64,000 nucleotides of DNA, taken from NCBI GenBank assembly GCA_015183035.1, contig JACZZP010000010.1, positions 1,240,001 through 1,304,000 on the forward strand, read 5' to 3'. This DNA is from Meloidogyne chitwoodi (taxonomy: Eukaryota; Nematoda; Chromadorea; Rhabditida; Meloidogynidae). Below, piece by piece: positions 19,171 to 34,794 of the stretch. Made by a program: the position numbers and the translations under genes. Position 1 is the stretch's first letter. Every line of letters begins with the position of its first letter. The notes below the pieces were generated by a model. It was given only the letters and a program-made list of their open reading frames with translations, was not told where the DNA came from and did no database searches.

Positions 19171-22100
19171 TTATAATTTATTAGAAAGAGCTTTCCAAAA
19201 TAATTGATATATTAAATGACGTCCTCCAAAAGAAATAATTTTTGAATCAATAATAAAATTTAATACGTCAGAAAGGAGACAGCGATTTTCAAATGCCTTT
19301 GGTTGAGCCTTGTAAATGCTAAAAATGTTAAATATTTTTAATATTTAATTAAAGAAAATAAATATTTTTTTGTACCGAATAAGTTTAATAGTAGTTTCTT
19401 TATTTGAAAATTGGGTAGCCATTTGGTAGATTAATTGTCTAATTTCACTTTCTGCTGTCTCTTCAATTTTATTTTTTATTTTAGTTTCATCTTTTTCTTC
19501 ACTTTGTTTTTTATTAGAAGAACAAAAAATACATAACCATTTGCAATGTTTTTTATTTAATGAAAATTTAAATTCTTTTTGATTTATAATATAATTTTCA
19601 GTAGTCGAAAATTCTCCTTTTCTTTTTCTTTCAATAAAGACATTCTAATAAATAAATATATTTATTTATTTTTTAATAATTCTAAAAACAAACTTTGAAT
19701 AGTGTTGAAATATCTTTTGGTAAAATTACACATCCAAATGGCTTATAATAATTATCAGAAATATTTGTTAATTTATTATTTTCCTTTAATATATTTACTT
19801 CATTAATATTTGTTAAAAATTTAATATCATTCTTAAAATTTAATTAATATATTAAATATTTTAAATAAATTTTATTAAAGAAAATTTTAAATTTTTTTAA
19901 GCCTAACCTCTTTTTCTTTAATTTTTTGATGGCATTTAATAAAATATGATGAAATTTCATCTTTAATATTTTTTTCATAAATTTTATGAAAAAATTCCTT
20001 CCGTTCATAGGTAAAATTATTTATAATATCTTGACTTTTAAAAATAGAAAAATATTTTGATTTTGAATTAAAAAATATATCATCCATGGAATGTGAATGA
20101 CAAACATTTCTAATTAATTTATAATATTTTATTTAAAATAAAATATTTAATTACCTCTTTTTTTTACATTTTTTATTATTATTTGAAGGAACAAAATTAG
20201 AAATATCAATTTGATTCTTTAATCCAAAATTATTATTAAAAGATTCTCCAAATTCCCAACCGGCTTTAAAAAGTATCTGAGTTACTAAAAAATTGTTTAA
20301 AAAAGAAATTAATTTTATAAATTCTCAACCAAAATTATTTTTAGAAGTTGCTGCAATATTTATTGCCCAAATTGCACACCCTTTAATAGTTAACCATGGC
20401 AAATTAGTAATGTTGTTTTGTTGTAAAACACATGCAATTAATAACTTTGTATATCTATAAATTGGCCAATTCACCGAAGATGGCAAATTTGCAAGAATAT
20501 GAGCTAATGCGAAAAGAGCACCTTCAAAATACATAAAAACACTAAAATAATTTAAAATAAAAACCTTTTCCTTACCTTTAACTTCCCCACTTTTAGAATC
20601 ATCAAAAATGCCATTCTGTAGAAAACTACAAATTATGCATTCCAAATTGGTAATAATATTACGACTGGCTAAGAGATGTTGCCCTCGTTTTGATCGTACT
20701 AAATGTCCGTAAAGATGAGGTGGAGGAAAGAGTCTTTCTTTTTGATAATTCTGAGCAGATGAAGGCCTTTAAATTAAATATTGTTTTTAGATTTAAAATA
20801 AAAAAGATTTATAAAATAAATACATTTGTCCAGAAGCACGTGCAAAATCACCATTCTTTGCACGTTTGTAGCAGAAAAATCCATTTCCTCCACCATTATT
20901 TAGCATTGCTCTACGAACTTTCTCAGCAATAATTTCGTAGTATTGAATATAAAATTGCTAAGAAAAATTAAAATTATTTAGTAATCTAAAAAAATATATT
21001 TACATCACTCCATTTATCAAGAGCATTGGATGCAATCTCCGATAATAAATTAAATTCATCTTCTTGTATAATATCAAAATCTTCATCGAAAAGAAATACT
21101 TCCAAAAGTGTACCAGCATCACCAAGAGTTTTTAACTTTACTAGCCTAAGTTGTTCACGCAATTCTGTTCGTGCATTTGCCGGGCAAAACTAAAATTAAT
21201 CTTACAATTTTGTTTTAATAAATAGAAGATATAAATTCTATTAAATTTCTCTAATAACTCAATAATAATTATTTTTTAAATAAAAAATTTACATAAAGAT
21301 ATTTAAGCAAAATATTTAAAGCAGCATTAACTACTTTAGGTGAAGGGTCAGCAAATTGACGAAAAAGCAATTTTAAAGGCCAATTCCATAAGAAGTTGAT
21401 TTGAAATGAAAGGTAATGTTGATTTAGAGTAAAAAAGCTACCCACAAATCGAGTACACCATTTACGGATGATCTTTTTTTACTTTTTAATTTATTACTTA
21501 AAGAAAAATTTCTCACAATATTTTTTGCATAAATAAGTAAATTTTCAAGTAAAGTACGTGCAAAACATTCATTTTTGTTTTCAAAACATTGTGAAGGAAA
21601 ATAATTAAGAGACACAACAGATAATTTAATCAGTTCAGGTGAAGCACTTTCCTCTAGTAAATTGTCAAGAAATCTAAAAATTTGATATATTTAAGAATAA
21701 TTAAAATATTAAAAAAGAAAAATAATATTTAAAAATATTTTATCAAGTTTTTCTTTTATTTTTAAAATATTTTTTAATTATTTTATTATCAATAAATTTA
21801 CATAATTGTTTATTTTAATTCCAATTATATTTATTTCTTATTTAATTCAATATATTTTTGTTTAATTTTTGGATTAATGAAAGCTATTCAATAAATTTAA
21901 CATGAAAGAATATCTCCGGGAATTATATTACAACATGTTTATTTCATCTTTCTTTGCCTCGCGGCTAAAAATCTCGTATGCTCCACTCAACAATTGATGA
22001 GTGTTGAGCATGCAAAAAAGCGTTTGTTCAAAGAGTCGATTGTGAATTTAGTCGATTAGAGATTTCTCGTTTTTAGCATTCGATTTTTTAAATCTAAAAA

Positions 22101-25100
22101 CAAATTTCTCTTCCAATCCGCTTGCTGGAATTTTCTTCCAAAATCGCTTTAAATTCTTTTTTCCTCAAAAAAGTAAGTAATTTATTAAAAATTCATTTAA
22201 TTTATGTATATAATTATAATACATATACATAATGTCCTTCAATTTAAATATCTTTAATCAACACTTTTTTAAAATAAAAATAATCATTAAAAGGTTTTCC
22301 AGGCAACTGAAAAAATTTTAGATGGAAAAGTAGCTTAAATACATATACCTATGTATGTATAAATGATTATATACTTAAATAGATTTTCCAAATTATAAAA
22401 ATTAAAAAAATAAAAATTCAAACACCCGCTGAGTAAATTTCTAACACATCGCAGAAAAGATCCCCCGTTAAATTTCCCTTTCTTCCCATCTAAAAAATCA
22501 CTAAAAACTCTTCAGTTTGATTTTTCTTTTATGATCATATTTTTTATTATTACTTTAAGAATTTCCAGTTACATCCAAAAAAATCTCATTCAAATGCCGC
22601 TAATGCGCGCATGTCAAAGCCACTTAAGCCAAATAAGGAAGTAACATCCTCACTTTAAAAGTTTCTTCAACTCCTTCATTCATTTCTCAAATCCTTTGTT
22701 AAGCTGAGAAAAAAATAAAAAAAATCCACTCTCTTTATTAAAAAAATATTTTTTAGGCGAATCTATATTTGAAAACTTATTTTTTCAAAAATAACAAAAC
22801 ATTGATTTTTAGTTTAATGCAGCCAAAACTAATTCTTAGTTTAATTATAATAATGCTCAACGCTAGAGTATCATTAAGCGATTTACCCAGTTGTATTCGT
22901 GCAAAATGTGTACATTGCAAAGTATACTTCATTGCACAAATGTGTTCAATTGCATGCAGTGATTGTCCAACACAACAACCGAAAACACAACAAAATATAC
23001 ATCAACATTTTTTGACAGCGGTGAGAGAATTTTTTGAAAAATGAAAATTTTATTTGAATAAAGCTTAAACCCGCAATAAACAACGACGAAGAGAGAAATA
23101 ACAAAGCATTCTCACAAGACACAATAATTGTACCATTTGCACAACAGATTCCAACAAATATAAACAAAAATAGTCAACACGCAATGAATAATTTACAAAA
23201 ATCAAGAATTCCATCATCACAACTAAAATTACAAAGAAATAGAAATCAACAACATGGAATAGTTCAGAGAAAGCAAAACTTACAATACCAACAACCACAA
23301 TATACTTTTGTTCAACAGCAACAAACACAAAACTATGTTGGTGGAGGTGGTTTCTATGGTGGGCCTATTCCTCAAAAACAGCAATATCCAATCCCTCGAC
23401 CTCCCCCACAAAATTTTCAACCATTAGAAATTCAACGAGAGCAAGAACCTAACCAATTCCAACCATTTATGAAACAATCTTATCAACAAGTATGTTAATT
23501 ATATAAACAAACATTATAATTAAATAATAATTAAAAATAATTTTAAGATGCAGCAATTTCATCAACCAATTTCTATTCCATCTTCTTCTATATTTTCACA
23601 ACAAAATGGACAACAACAAAATTACCAAAACAGGCAACTTCCATCTATTCAACTGACTAATAATCAGCCAAATTCTCAAGTAGCTCAGAACGATAATTCA
23701 CCTCAACAAACACAGATAATTCCTTCAATATTTTCCCAACAAATATATAACCAACCAATGATGAGTATAGACGAAGCTTCTATTTTACATACAGTTCCAA
23801 ATGCGGCACCATCACAACAAAATTTTCAAAAATTATATAATTTTCCACAACTCCAACCAATTGATGGGAAAGTAGAAAATGGATGGGCAGATGATAAAAG
23901 TAAGTCAAAATAGGATTAAATAAATAAAACAAACAGAAAATGAGCAAAATAATAAAATTTGGAATTAAGGTGTATTGGCTATTAACAACAAAGTTAGAGA
24001 GCCTATAACTGAGATTAAAGGCAATAGTATATTAACTGGAGGAGAAAGTGAAGAAAAAGTATTTAGTTTGGCTAATGTAAATTCTGATAAAATTAATTAT
24101 TTGGTTTTAGTGTCCAAAACCAAATTGGGAGCCTTGCGTGCCAAAAGAAGTGGCAAATCGTCGCTTTCTAAATTGTTGCTCTCAATTAGGTGAAGGCTGC
24201 TCTCAACTCTGCAATTATGACCAAAACCTTACTAATGTATGTTTTTAGGTCAATAATGATTAATTAAAATATCAATTATCAGATTCAACTTGCTGTATTG
24301 ACTGGTCGTTGTCCAATAAATAAAGTCGCTGACATGATGCTTTGTGGTAAAAAAAACATTAAATATTATTTATAATAATCGTTAGCGAGCGGATACGAGG
24401 ATGCAACTCCTTGCTGTCAAGAATTTAATGTTTTCGAAACTGGCTTCGAACACTGTCGTCCCTATTGCAATCCGGTTGGTGGACTCCCAAATGATGGAAT
24501 GCTGGTGGAAAAATATAAGTGCCTACAAAAATTGCAGCAAATACAGCGATGCTTTTATCTAAGTCAACGACCATAGTTTTTTATTTACATTTTTTAAAAT
24601 ATTTTTATTAAATTATTTGTTTTGAATTCTTCTATTTGTTTCTAATGAATTATTAAAGTAATATTATCAAAAGCTTCTACTTACTTTTGTCCAAGTTGTG
24701 TTTGTTCAATTAGTTTTTGTCCAAAATAATGTGAAGAAAGAGCACGGAGCACTGAAAAATAAACACATGAGCCACCAAATAACAAATTCTTTGAACTAAA
24801 AATGGCTTCAGAGTTAACCTATAATGAGTAATATATTTAGTCTTCTTAAATCTAATAACAAAAAAAGCAAAATATAAAAATCATCATGAATAAAAAATAT
24901 TATTTACTTACCGGATTAATTTGATTACAAAAATCATAAGTGAAATTCAACAACTAAATAATGGAATATAAAAATTAAATTATTTTAAGAATTATTGTTA
25001 GTTAAAAACATTTGAATTATAAAAAAATATTACTAACCATATCATGTGCCCATTTAATATTATCTGCATTAACAAAGACAGATGATGAAGTGAAGGAGCA

Positions 25101-28100
25101 GAGCAGTCGAAAACAATATTGTCCACATTTAATTGCTTGTATTGATGGTCTATTTTGTAGAAAAACTTTATTAGAAGGCAAGAATAAATTAACAATCTTT
25201 AAAATATATATATATATATAAAAAAATGTTTTAATAAACTAAATTAAAAACTGGAATGCATTTATCTATTGTTGATTTAATAATTGATGACATAATTTTA
25301 GAAGAAATTATTTTATCATCCACAATGGCTAAAATTCTCCAAATAATATTCCAATCAGTATTCTCCATTAAATGTTCATTGTCAGTATAAAAATAATCTA
25401 AAGAATCTATTTTCATGAGTTTTTGTTGAAAAATTTCCGAAACATTAAAATTATTTTTAGAAGTAACATGTTGAGTAATGAACACTTTTGATATTAATAT
25501 ATCAATTTCTGAATCAAAAGGATCTGAAAACAATTTTTGACGAATTCTTATTTAAATAATTTTTCTAAATAAAAAATAATACCCGATGACAGCTCTTCCA
25601 CAAATGACTCAACAACTTCCCCATCATTATTGCCACAATCATCACTATTGACTTCAGAAGAAAAATAACTTCTGTCACCCACCATTAAAGTAGATCGTCT
25701 TCTTTTAAACTCATCTGGATTGACAATAAGAAAAGTATTAATCAAAGTTAATGCTTCAAATGATGGTGGTTTATTTAAAAAAGTATTTATTTCATTAAGA
25801 CGATCAATCAAAAGAAAAGAATTCCTAAACAAGAATAATAGTATTATAGAATATAAATTTAAAATTAAGAAAAGCTATTTACCATTTCCTTTCGTTGGGG
25901 ATTTTTTCATGTAAATAAAATGATTCGACAATAGAATGAATCAAATTATTAATGCTTATTGTCTCTAACCTGACGTTTTTAGGAAGTAGCTTTGATAACT
26001 AAAAAGGTAAAAAAATAATAATTTAAAATAAAAATAAATTACGTAAAGAATATCTCCAAGTAAAAATGTAGCCTTAATAGAAACTGAACTGTCCGGATTT
26101 AGTAAAATTAAACGGATAAGAGCCTTAAACATGCTTTTTAAATAAAAGATTTATTTATAATAAAAACTTCTGGCAGTTTTTCATAAATAATTGCATAAAG
26201 AATAACTGCTTGATAAATTTGTAATAAATCTATCGAATAACAATTATTTTGACTATCCAAATATGCTATTTCGGCAAGTAAAAAATCATTACGGAGAGAA
26301 ATACTAAACAAATCGGGAAGTCTAATTCTCTCTTAAATCAATATTTTCAATCAAATTAAACCATTAAAAGATAATTTTAAATTTTTCTAATAATAATATT
26401 AATTTAAAAAATTACTATAAAAGAAGAAAGCTTTCTCCCATCCATTATTAAGTTGATCGCTAAATTCGTATCTTGCATAAGAAACATAAAGTAGATCACA
26501 AAATAGATCTATAATGCAAATTTTTATTTTTTCAGAGTACAAATTCATTGCAGTTGCGTGACCAATATAATCAAAAAGACTTTAAAGGATATATTAAATT
26601 GTTATTTAATAATTTATAAAACAACCCAAGTTGACGATCAGAATTAAATGAAAAAAATGTAAATAAACCAGGCCACGTATTCAATAGATTTAAAAAAGAC
26701 CATTTGCATGATTCGATAATTGTTGGGGAATATGACCTAAAATTAATGTATTAACATTTAATTAAAATTTATTGTAAACATAAATTTAATTTTTATTCAA
26801 ATGAAACAGTTTTTGGATTAGATTGCAGAAAAATAATTAACTGATAATGAAAATTTTGGCTCTGATATATAACAATATTTAATTTAAATATGTTAAAATT
26901 TAATGACTTACAAATCAGGAGAAAAGTTTTGCATTGAATCAAAAGAAAAAAGAGGAGAAAATAATTGCTAAAAACCCTGATTAAAAATTTTTAATAAAAA
27001 AACCTGTATAATATATTTTAATTCACCAAGTTCTCTTATTATTGGAGAATCAAGCCATTTACACAAAATATTTACTAAAATTGTTCCTAAAACAGAACCG
27101 GATGATTGAGTATCAACAAATGATTGATTAATTAAAGGTGTTAACCAAGTTAAACCTATACGCATAGTAAAAAGCAATTCAGGTCGTTGTACAAGTAATT
27201 CAAGTAAAATTTCAATGGCATAAAGTTGAAGATTTTTAGGCACTCTTTAAAAATAAATTAATATCTTATAAATAATATTGATGAAGAAAATAATATTTTA
27301 GCTACTAATTTAGATTCTAATCAGACCTTTATTTCTTCTTTTATCCGTATTTTCAATTAATTACAGATTTACATTTTTATCGTTCAATAAATAATATTAA
27401 AGTTCAGAACACATAAAATATTAATAGATATCAAAATTAATTTACCTCCTCATAGTCGAATCATTAATATCACTATCATCAACTGAAGAAATATTTGTTT
27501 GATTATTCTGTTCATGTGATAAAGAATTTAATCCAAAAGTAATATCCATTAGGCAATTTATTGAATTTTTAAGAAAAAAACGGAATCTCCACCAGTCAAT
27601 TAAAAGTGAATCGAATAAATTACTGCGAAGTAAAATAGTAAAGGCAACAGAAAGAAAATGGAGAACCTCAACTATCTCCTTATTTTTGTTTGGGTTGAGA
27701 GCATAAACAGACCTTTTTAAATTTTAACAAAAATAAAATTAGTTACGCAGAGTTACAAAATTAAAATTATACCTAAACAAAAAAATATCAAAATTCAAAT
27801 AAATTGCTTGTATAATTCGTACTGTGCAATTACAAATTTTTGATATAATTAGAAAACAAATTTCACATATTTTAGGACTCGCGTACAATTTAATTGTTTT
27901 AAAAGATCTGAATAAATTTGCTATATAAATTAAAATTCAAAACCTTTTGAATAAATATTTATAAACATTACTATCATCAATAAATATGCTTTGCCTTTCC
28001 AATGTTCTCAAAATCCTTACTAGGAAAATTATCATGTTCTCTTGTTCACTGATATGTTCCCACTGTTTAATGAATTCAAGAAAATTCTCTATTGTGTCAA

Positions 28101-28261
28101 AACTATCGTAGACCTGTTCTTTGACATTTTTGTGGATACCTTAAATTACAATCACAATCAAGATGTAACAAAATTCGAGAATTAAACAAACCTTTTATTA
28201 CACTTCTCTTAATCTGATTTAATTTTATCAAGTCAACCTTCTTCAATCTACATTCCTTCAT
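19171..28261 (-). CDS. rict-1: RICTOR-like TORC2 scaffold protein (large helical-repeat protein)
   Basis: Starts MKECRLKKVDLIKLNQIKR at 28261 and ends KALSNKL-stop at 19171, with some two dozen exons. The protein is built of hydrophobic helical repeats. The N-terminal part (about 24.7-28.2 kb) includes SVYALNPNKNKEIVEVL and LYAIEILLELLVQRPELL, followed by TQSSGSVLGTILVNILCKWLDSP. This resembles the RICTOR N domain, where armadillo-like repeats end in a 'seeding of deaths in one lineage' type of order. The C-terminal part has FEGALFALAHILANLP and WLTIKGCAIWAINIAATSKN. This is like the RICTOR_V pattern (..ALWALGHI.., ..SIRGTCVYVLGLIA..). RICTOR scaffolds the TORC2 kinase complex. The assignment rests on pattern memory; another HEAT/ARM protein is possible. 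A donor at about 24684 joins in frame to an acceptor at about 21675, making a 3-kb intron that holds the DB-module gene. Confidence 0.65.
22817..24576 (+). CDS. Secreted DB-module protein with long Gln/Asn-rich linker, nested in a RICTOR-like intron
   Basis: Starts MQPKLILSLIIIMLNARVS, a signal peptide; the first in-frame ATG after a TTTTTAG acceptor at about 22757 is at 22817. Exons: 22817-23020, 23064-23489, 23548-23899, 23970-24058, 24111-24236, 24283-24346 and 24386-24576, all GT-AG. A short Cys cluster (CIRAKCVHCKVYFIAQMC) is followed by about 270 residues rich in Gln, Asn, Pro and Ser. The C-terminal DB module (nematode secreted-domain family PF01682) then follows: NWEPCVPKEVANRRFLNCC, SQLGEGCSQLCNYD, TGRCPINKVADMMLCASG, ATPCCQEFNV, GFEHCRPYCNP. 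The domain's function is largely unknown; extracellular receptor binding has been suggested for some members. The whole gene lies on the opposite strand inside one host intron. Confidence 0.88.
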
Positions 28262-28862
28262 ATTGCCGAGCATAATTCAGGGTTTTTTTGGTCTTGCTAT
28301 TGGGTATTGGCTATAAGTCTTGGTAGCGGTCTTGGGTCTCGATTATTTTCGGTCTTGGAACAGCTCTATCTTTTACTCTTTAAGCCCCCAACTTTGTGAA
28401 TCCAAACCTTTCGGTTTGCGACAAAACGTCATGGACAAAATGGTCATAAGGCAAATATTGGACAAAATCCTTAAGCCCAAATTAACGTATAACATAATGG
28501 AATATTGTCATAAATTATGGTTTAATAATTATAATATTTAATTTTAAGAAATGGATTTTGAAGCTAGTAGTTTTTTTCAAACAATTTATCAGTTATTTTT
28601 AAATCTACTGCAATCAATCTCCTTCCACTATGAGATTTTATTCAAAAGAGTCAGTTGGTCTATTTGCAACGAAAATATTTTCACTATTAATTTGTGATCT
28701 AATGCATGTTTTTGCCATCTTTTATTCTATAACGTATGTTCATGGGCTAGTTGGAGGTGATTTTAAATTAGATTTATCATTATAGCGTTGTAATAGTTTC
28801 TCATTTTAGTAATGTTAAAAACAATGATATTCAACCTATAATTATTGAAAATATTTCAGCAT
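28262..28862. promoter_or_regulatory. Divergent promoter region RICTOR-like / EGF-like gene
   Basis: About 600 bp between divergent starts. At about 28290-28360 the heptamer GGTCTTG occurs four times in a GC-richer patch beside GGCTATAAG. A TTTCAG just before the EGF-like gene's ATG looks like a trans-splice acceptor. Promoter role is inferred from position. Confidence 0.4.
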
Positions 28863-30347
28863 ATGAAATATATAATTATTACACCACCCAATGTTTTTAT
28901 TTTATTAATAATATCTCCTTTATTCCTTAAAAATGAATGCCGTTATCCGGTTTGTGAGCTCACAAATCAGTTTTAATATTTTTCTTATTTTAATTTAGTG
29001 TTTAAATGACGGAGAGCCAATTTTGTTGGGACAAAATAGCAATGAATTCCGTTGTGAATGTTTAACAGGCTTTTTTGGGCCATTTTGTGAATATCAAGAT
29101 ACAAGCCAATCCATTAAAGAGAAATCCCTTACTCCAGTCAGTAAAAAAAATTAAAAAAAACTTGAATTTGATCAAATTGCAAAATAATGTTTTGTTAATT
29201 TTTACTTTTTTAGACTTCAACATCATTATTCTCTCATTCAACCAACACTATAACTTCGAGCCAACAGCGAGGATGGGAAACTACTTTTGTTAATTTACTT
29301 ATTTGTGTTTTTTTCCTTTTGTTGTTGCCTTCTTTGGTAAAATATAAAATTTATTTTAATATTTTGTTTATTTATTTTGGGTAATCTATGCAATTCGAGT
29401 GCTTTATTTATTGCTTAAACGATGTCACAGTTATTATAATATTCAACATCAAACAACAGGGACAGCCACAAATTGTAGTGGTATGGTAATCCAGCAAAAT
29501 GTAAATATTTTTTTAAATTATTCTTTAATAATTTATATAAATACCGTAAATTCTCTAAGATAGGACTCTAAGTTTATTTTTTTCAATTCCTCTGCTTATT
29601 TTAGAAGGAGGGGCTATTTTTCGTGATTTACCAAAAAAGCCTTTGTATAGAATTTATTTAGAATAATCATCCAACACCGCCACCCCATTATTGGGCAGCA
29701 ATGGGAGAATTGAGACATCAAAATAATATTCTTTGTAACAATCAACAAAATTCTCTAACATGGCTTTTACCTTTAAATAATAGAGAAGAACGTAGAGGGC
29801 ATTTACCATTAAATAATCAACAACAGCAAAGAATGCGAAGAAGACGGAGATCTGTTTCGGTATAATTTCTAAATAATATATTTTATTTTCATTTTACAGC
29901 CTATTACTGAAGTTACAGTTCAATTGCCATCATCTATGTATAGGGGGTTTCTTTTCATTATAAGAAATTATATTTTATTTATTTTTTAGCCGTCCAATTC
30001 ATAACACTAGATCAGCTGGCGGTCCTCAACAATTACATCAATCTCAGTCACTAACACTTGCAGAATTTCATGAACTTTTGCTTAGGATTCAAAGAGAAAT
30101 GCAAACACGTCAACATTTGGAAGGATTAGAACATCACCAACAATATCAATACATTTGTGGTTAAAAAATACATTTTTGTTTAAAAATATTTTTTACATTA
30201 TCTTTAGCAGAATCAGAACAACAAAATGCTTTAGCGGCGCCAGGAACAACAATTGAGCAACAGAATTACCATAATAATCATATAACTAGTCATAATCTTT
30301 CAACTTTGCCTATTGAACCACCACCTAGCTATAATGAGCTAAACTAA
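28863..30347 (+). CDS. EGF-like single-pass membrane protein with PPxY tail
   Basis: Starts MKYIIITPPNVFILLIISPL at 28863, two bases after an ATTTCAG acceptor; this is a signal peptide. Then come CRYP and, in the next exon (from 28999), CLNDGEPILLG ... EFRCECLTGFFGPFCEY, an EGF-like repeat. A Ser/Thr stalk and a transmembrane segment (FVNLLICVFFLLLLPSL) follow. The cytoplasmic part has CH, Gln/Asn runs, an Arg cluster (RMRRRRRS), a helix (LTLAEFHELLLRIQREMQT) and the C-terminus IEPPPSYNELN, a PPxY motif of the kind bound by WW domains. The EGF repeat shows five of six cysteines. The join near 29385 (TM to RVLYLLLKRC) needs a non-AG acceptor to stay in frame, so the model is tentative there. 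Function unknown. Confidence 0.65.
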
Positions 30348-30760
30348 CAATAATTTTTTTCACTTGTATTTTTTAATAGAAACAAACATCTTTTCTTTTT
30401 AACACTAATAAAAAATTTTATAAATTAGAAAGGGCTCAAACAATGAATCACCATCATTGCCTCAACTAGAGCGGAAATCACGAACATTTCACTTCATTTT
30501 CATCATTGTCCAGACGCTGGTACAGGGATAACCCTGAGCGGGTCAGAACTGGCTGCCTATTGATTAAAGAACAGTCAGAGCAAGTAATTTAACCACTTAA
30601 CCATTTATGCTCTAGCAAAAGATCACGTAAAAGAAAACAAGTGAACACACGTTTGAATTTTAATTTTGTATTATTTTCTCATAAAGGCTTTAAAGGAAAA
30701 GGTTTTCAAAAATTATCTTTAATTCTCATTTTTCTGCTTTAATATCTTTGCTGATTTTTA
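30348..30760. other. Convergent 3' intergenic region
   Basis: 413 bp, GC-richer between about 30430 and 30650. An open stretch (about 30429-30531, KGSNNESPSLPQLERKS...) follows an AG and could be an alternative last exon of the EGF-like gene, but no donor joins it well. Otherwise nothing recognised. Confidence 0.35.
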
Positions 30761-31174
30761 TTATCTACGTCGACCGAGCCATGCATTCTTCAAAAGAGAA
30801 TTTAATTCACTTTCACTTACTTCTCTTTTGCTTGTTAGACTATCAACAATGCCAATAAAGGGATATTGTTCATTAACCAATTTTAATTCTTCTGTGATAG
30901 GAAGCCATCGTTTTTGACGAGAGCGCTAAAAAAAGATTTTAAATAAATTAAAAATTTTAATTTATTTTTAAACGTTTGGTTCAATCTTAAGAAGGTTAAC
31001 TGCTTCATCAACATTTGTCTTCAAATTTGTTGTTCTCTTTATTTTTTTAAATCTCATTTCATCTGAATTATTTATTATAAGCAAGAAAATAAATATAATT
31101 GAGTAAATATGGGAATAATTGTAATTTTTAGATAAAAATGTTCGAAGATTTGTATAATTCTGATTATTTGTCAT
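30761..31174 (-). CDS. Putative neuropeptide precursor with amidation signal
   Basis: Two exons joined in frame (GT-AG, intron about 30926-30970). The N-terminus has a hydrophobic core (YSIIFIFLLIINNS), consistent with a signal peptide if a later start is used or a long n-region is tolerated. After it come basic cleavage sites (KKIKR, RQKR, SKR). The C-terminus reads SKR-EVSESELNSLLKNAWL-G-RRR-stop. A dibasic KR before, a Gly followed by basic residues after, and the end of the protein are the usual marks of an amidated peptide, here EVSESELNSLLKNAWL-amide. The SELxxLL core loosely recalls PDF-type peptides (..SELINSLL..), but that likeness is weak. A second candidate (WLPITEELKLVNEQY...) lies upstream between RQKR and SKR. 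The gene is about 120 residues. Confidence 0.55.
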
Positions 31175-32281
31175 TTTTTTATGAGTGTTTTTATCACTAA
31201 ATATTTTAAAAAATCATTAAATGAACATAAAAACTATAAAAAATAAGATCCTCTTACTATCGTTTTTAGTGTTCGGGGTTAATATGTGTCAGGGATCCCA
31301 CCGACCAAATTCCAAATGTCTGGAATTCCTGGCAATTTTTTTTGGTCGATAATTCTCAATACATTATTATCTTGAATTATATTTTTGTCGGTACCATTCG
31401 GAAATGCATGGTTAAAATATTACATATATAAATTTTAAGAAATACTAAAATTTATCACCCATTTTAGAAGTAAATATATTAATCTAAAACTAGATTTTTT
31501 CTCGACTCATATAATCTAAAAAATACTTATATGATTTAGTTCTTTTTTTTTCAAACAATTCTTTTGAGCTACTAAGTTCATTGAGGCGTTGGCTTTTTCC
31601 GTTTTGAAGTCAAAGATACTTTTTAACCAAATTAAACAAAAGAAAATTTTCGTTTAAAAATAAAATAATATTTAGTAATCCAAAATAAGTAACAACAAAA
31701 CTTTGTTAAAAATATATATTTAGTTATTTACTTTTATGGATAAAATTAAAAAAAAATCAAAGAAAATTCGAGGAGAATGTAATGTGAGAATTATAGTAGA
31801 TGGAGATAAGACATCAATTAACCGCTCGCATGAATGCGCACTATAATTCTTTTTACTGATGACGGGAATCTCAAGAGAATAGAGGGTGAAAGGTTTTTGT
31901 GCCACATTTATAAAAAAAATTTCTTGTTAAAACAATAACTAAAAGAAAGTGAAAATTGGAATATAAGGATAAATCAGAAAAAAACATAATTGTGAAATTT
32001 TGTCTACATATTAATAATATTATTACTAACTACTCTCCTTTGTCTTTAATTCATTTTTCCAAAATTTGTTATAAATTGGAAAGTGACACGACATAAATCT
32101 CAATATCTTATCTATTCTCTATAATAAAAAGTAATTAAATTTTTATTGAATGATGTGAAATTTTATCTAAAAAATAAATGCAATGTCAGAAGTTAAAAAG
32201 GCATTTCTAAAGTTTAAAAAAATAATTAAAAGATTAAGTGAAATTTTTTTAGAAAAATATTTTTTCAAAATTGACCTTAAT
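31175..32281. other. Gene-free intergenic stretch
   Basis: About 1.1 kb. A GC-richer patch (31260-31400) contains TCAGGGATCCCACCGACC and TGGAATTCCTGG-like palindromic words without a coding signal. A short open frame on the minus strand at 31720-31905 lacks support. Confidence 0.4.
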
Positions 32282-34734
<2,453 letters not shown>

Positions 34735-34794
34735 ATTTTCTAAAAAAATAAAATAAAAATGTTTTTTTAATAATATTTAGTTTATTATTAAAGC

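Noticed and set aside
20690..20932. 80-codon plus-strand frame within the RICTOR-like gene
   Set aside because: Antisense shadow of well-spliced minus-strand exons.
31720..31905. 61-codon open frame, minus strand
   Set aside because: No in-frame ATG with context, no homology, and it lies in plain intergenic sequence.
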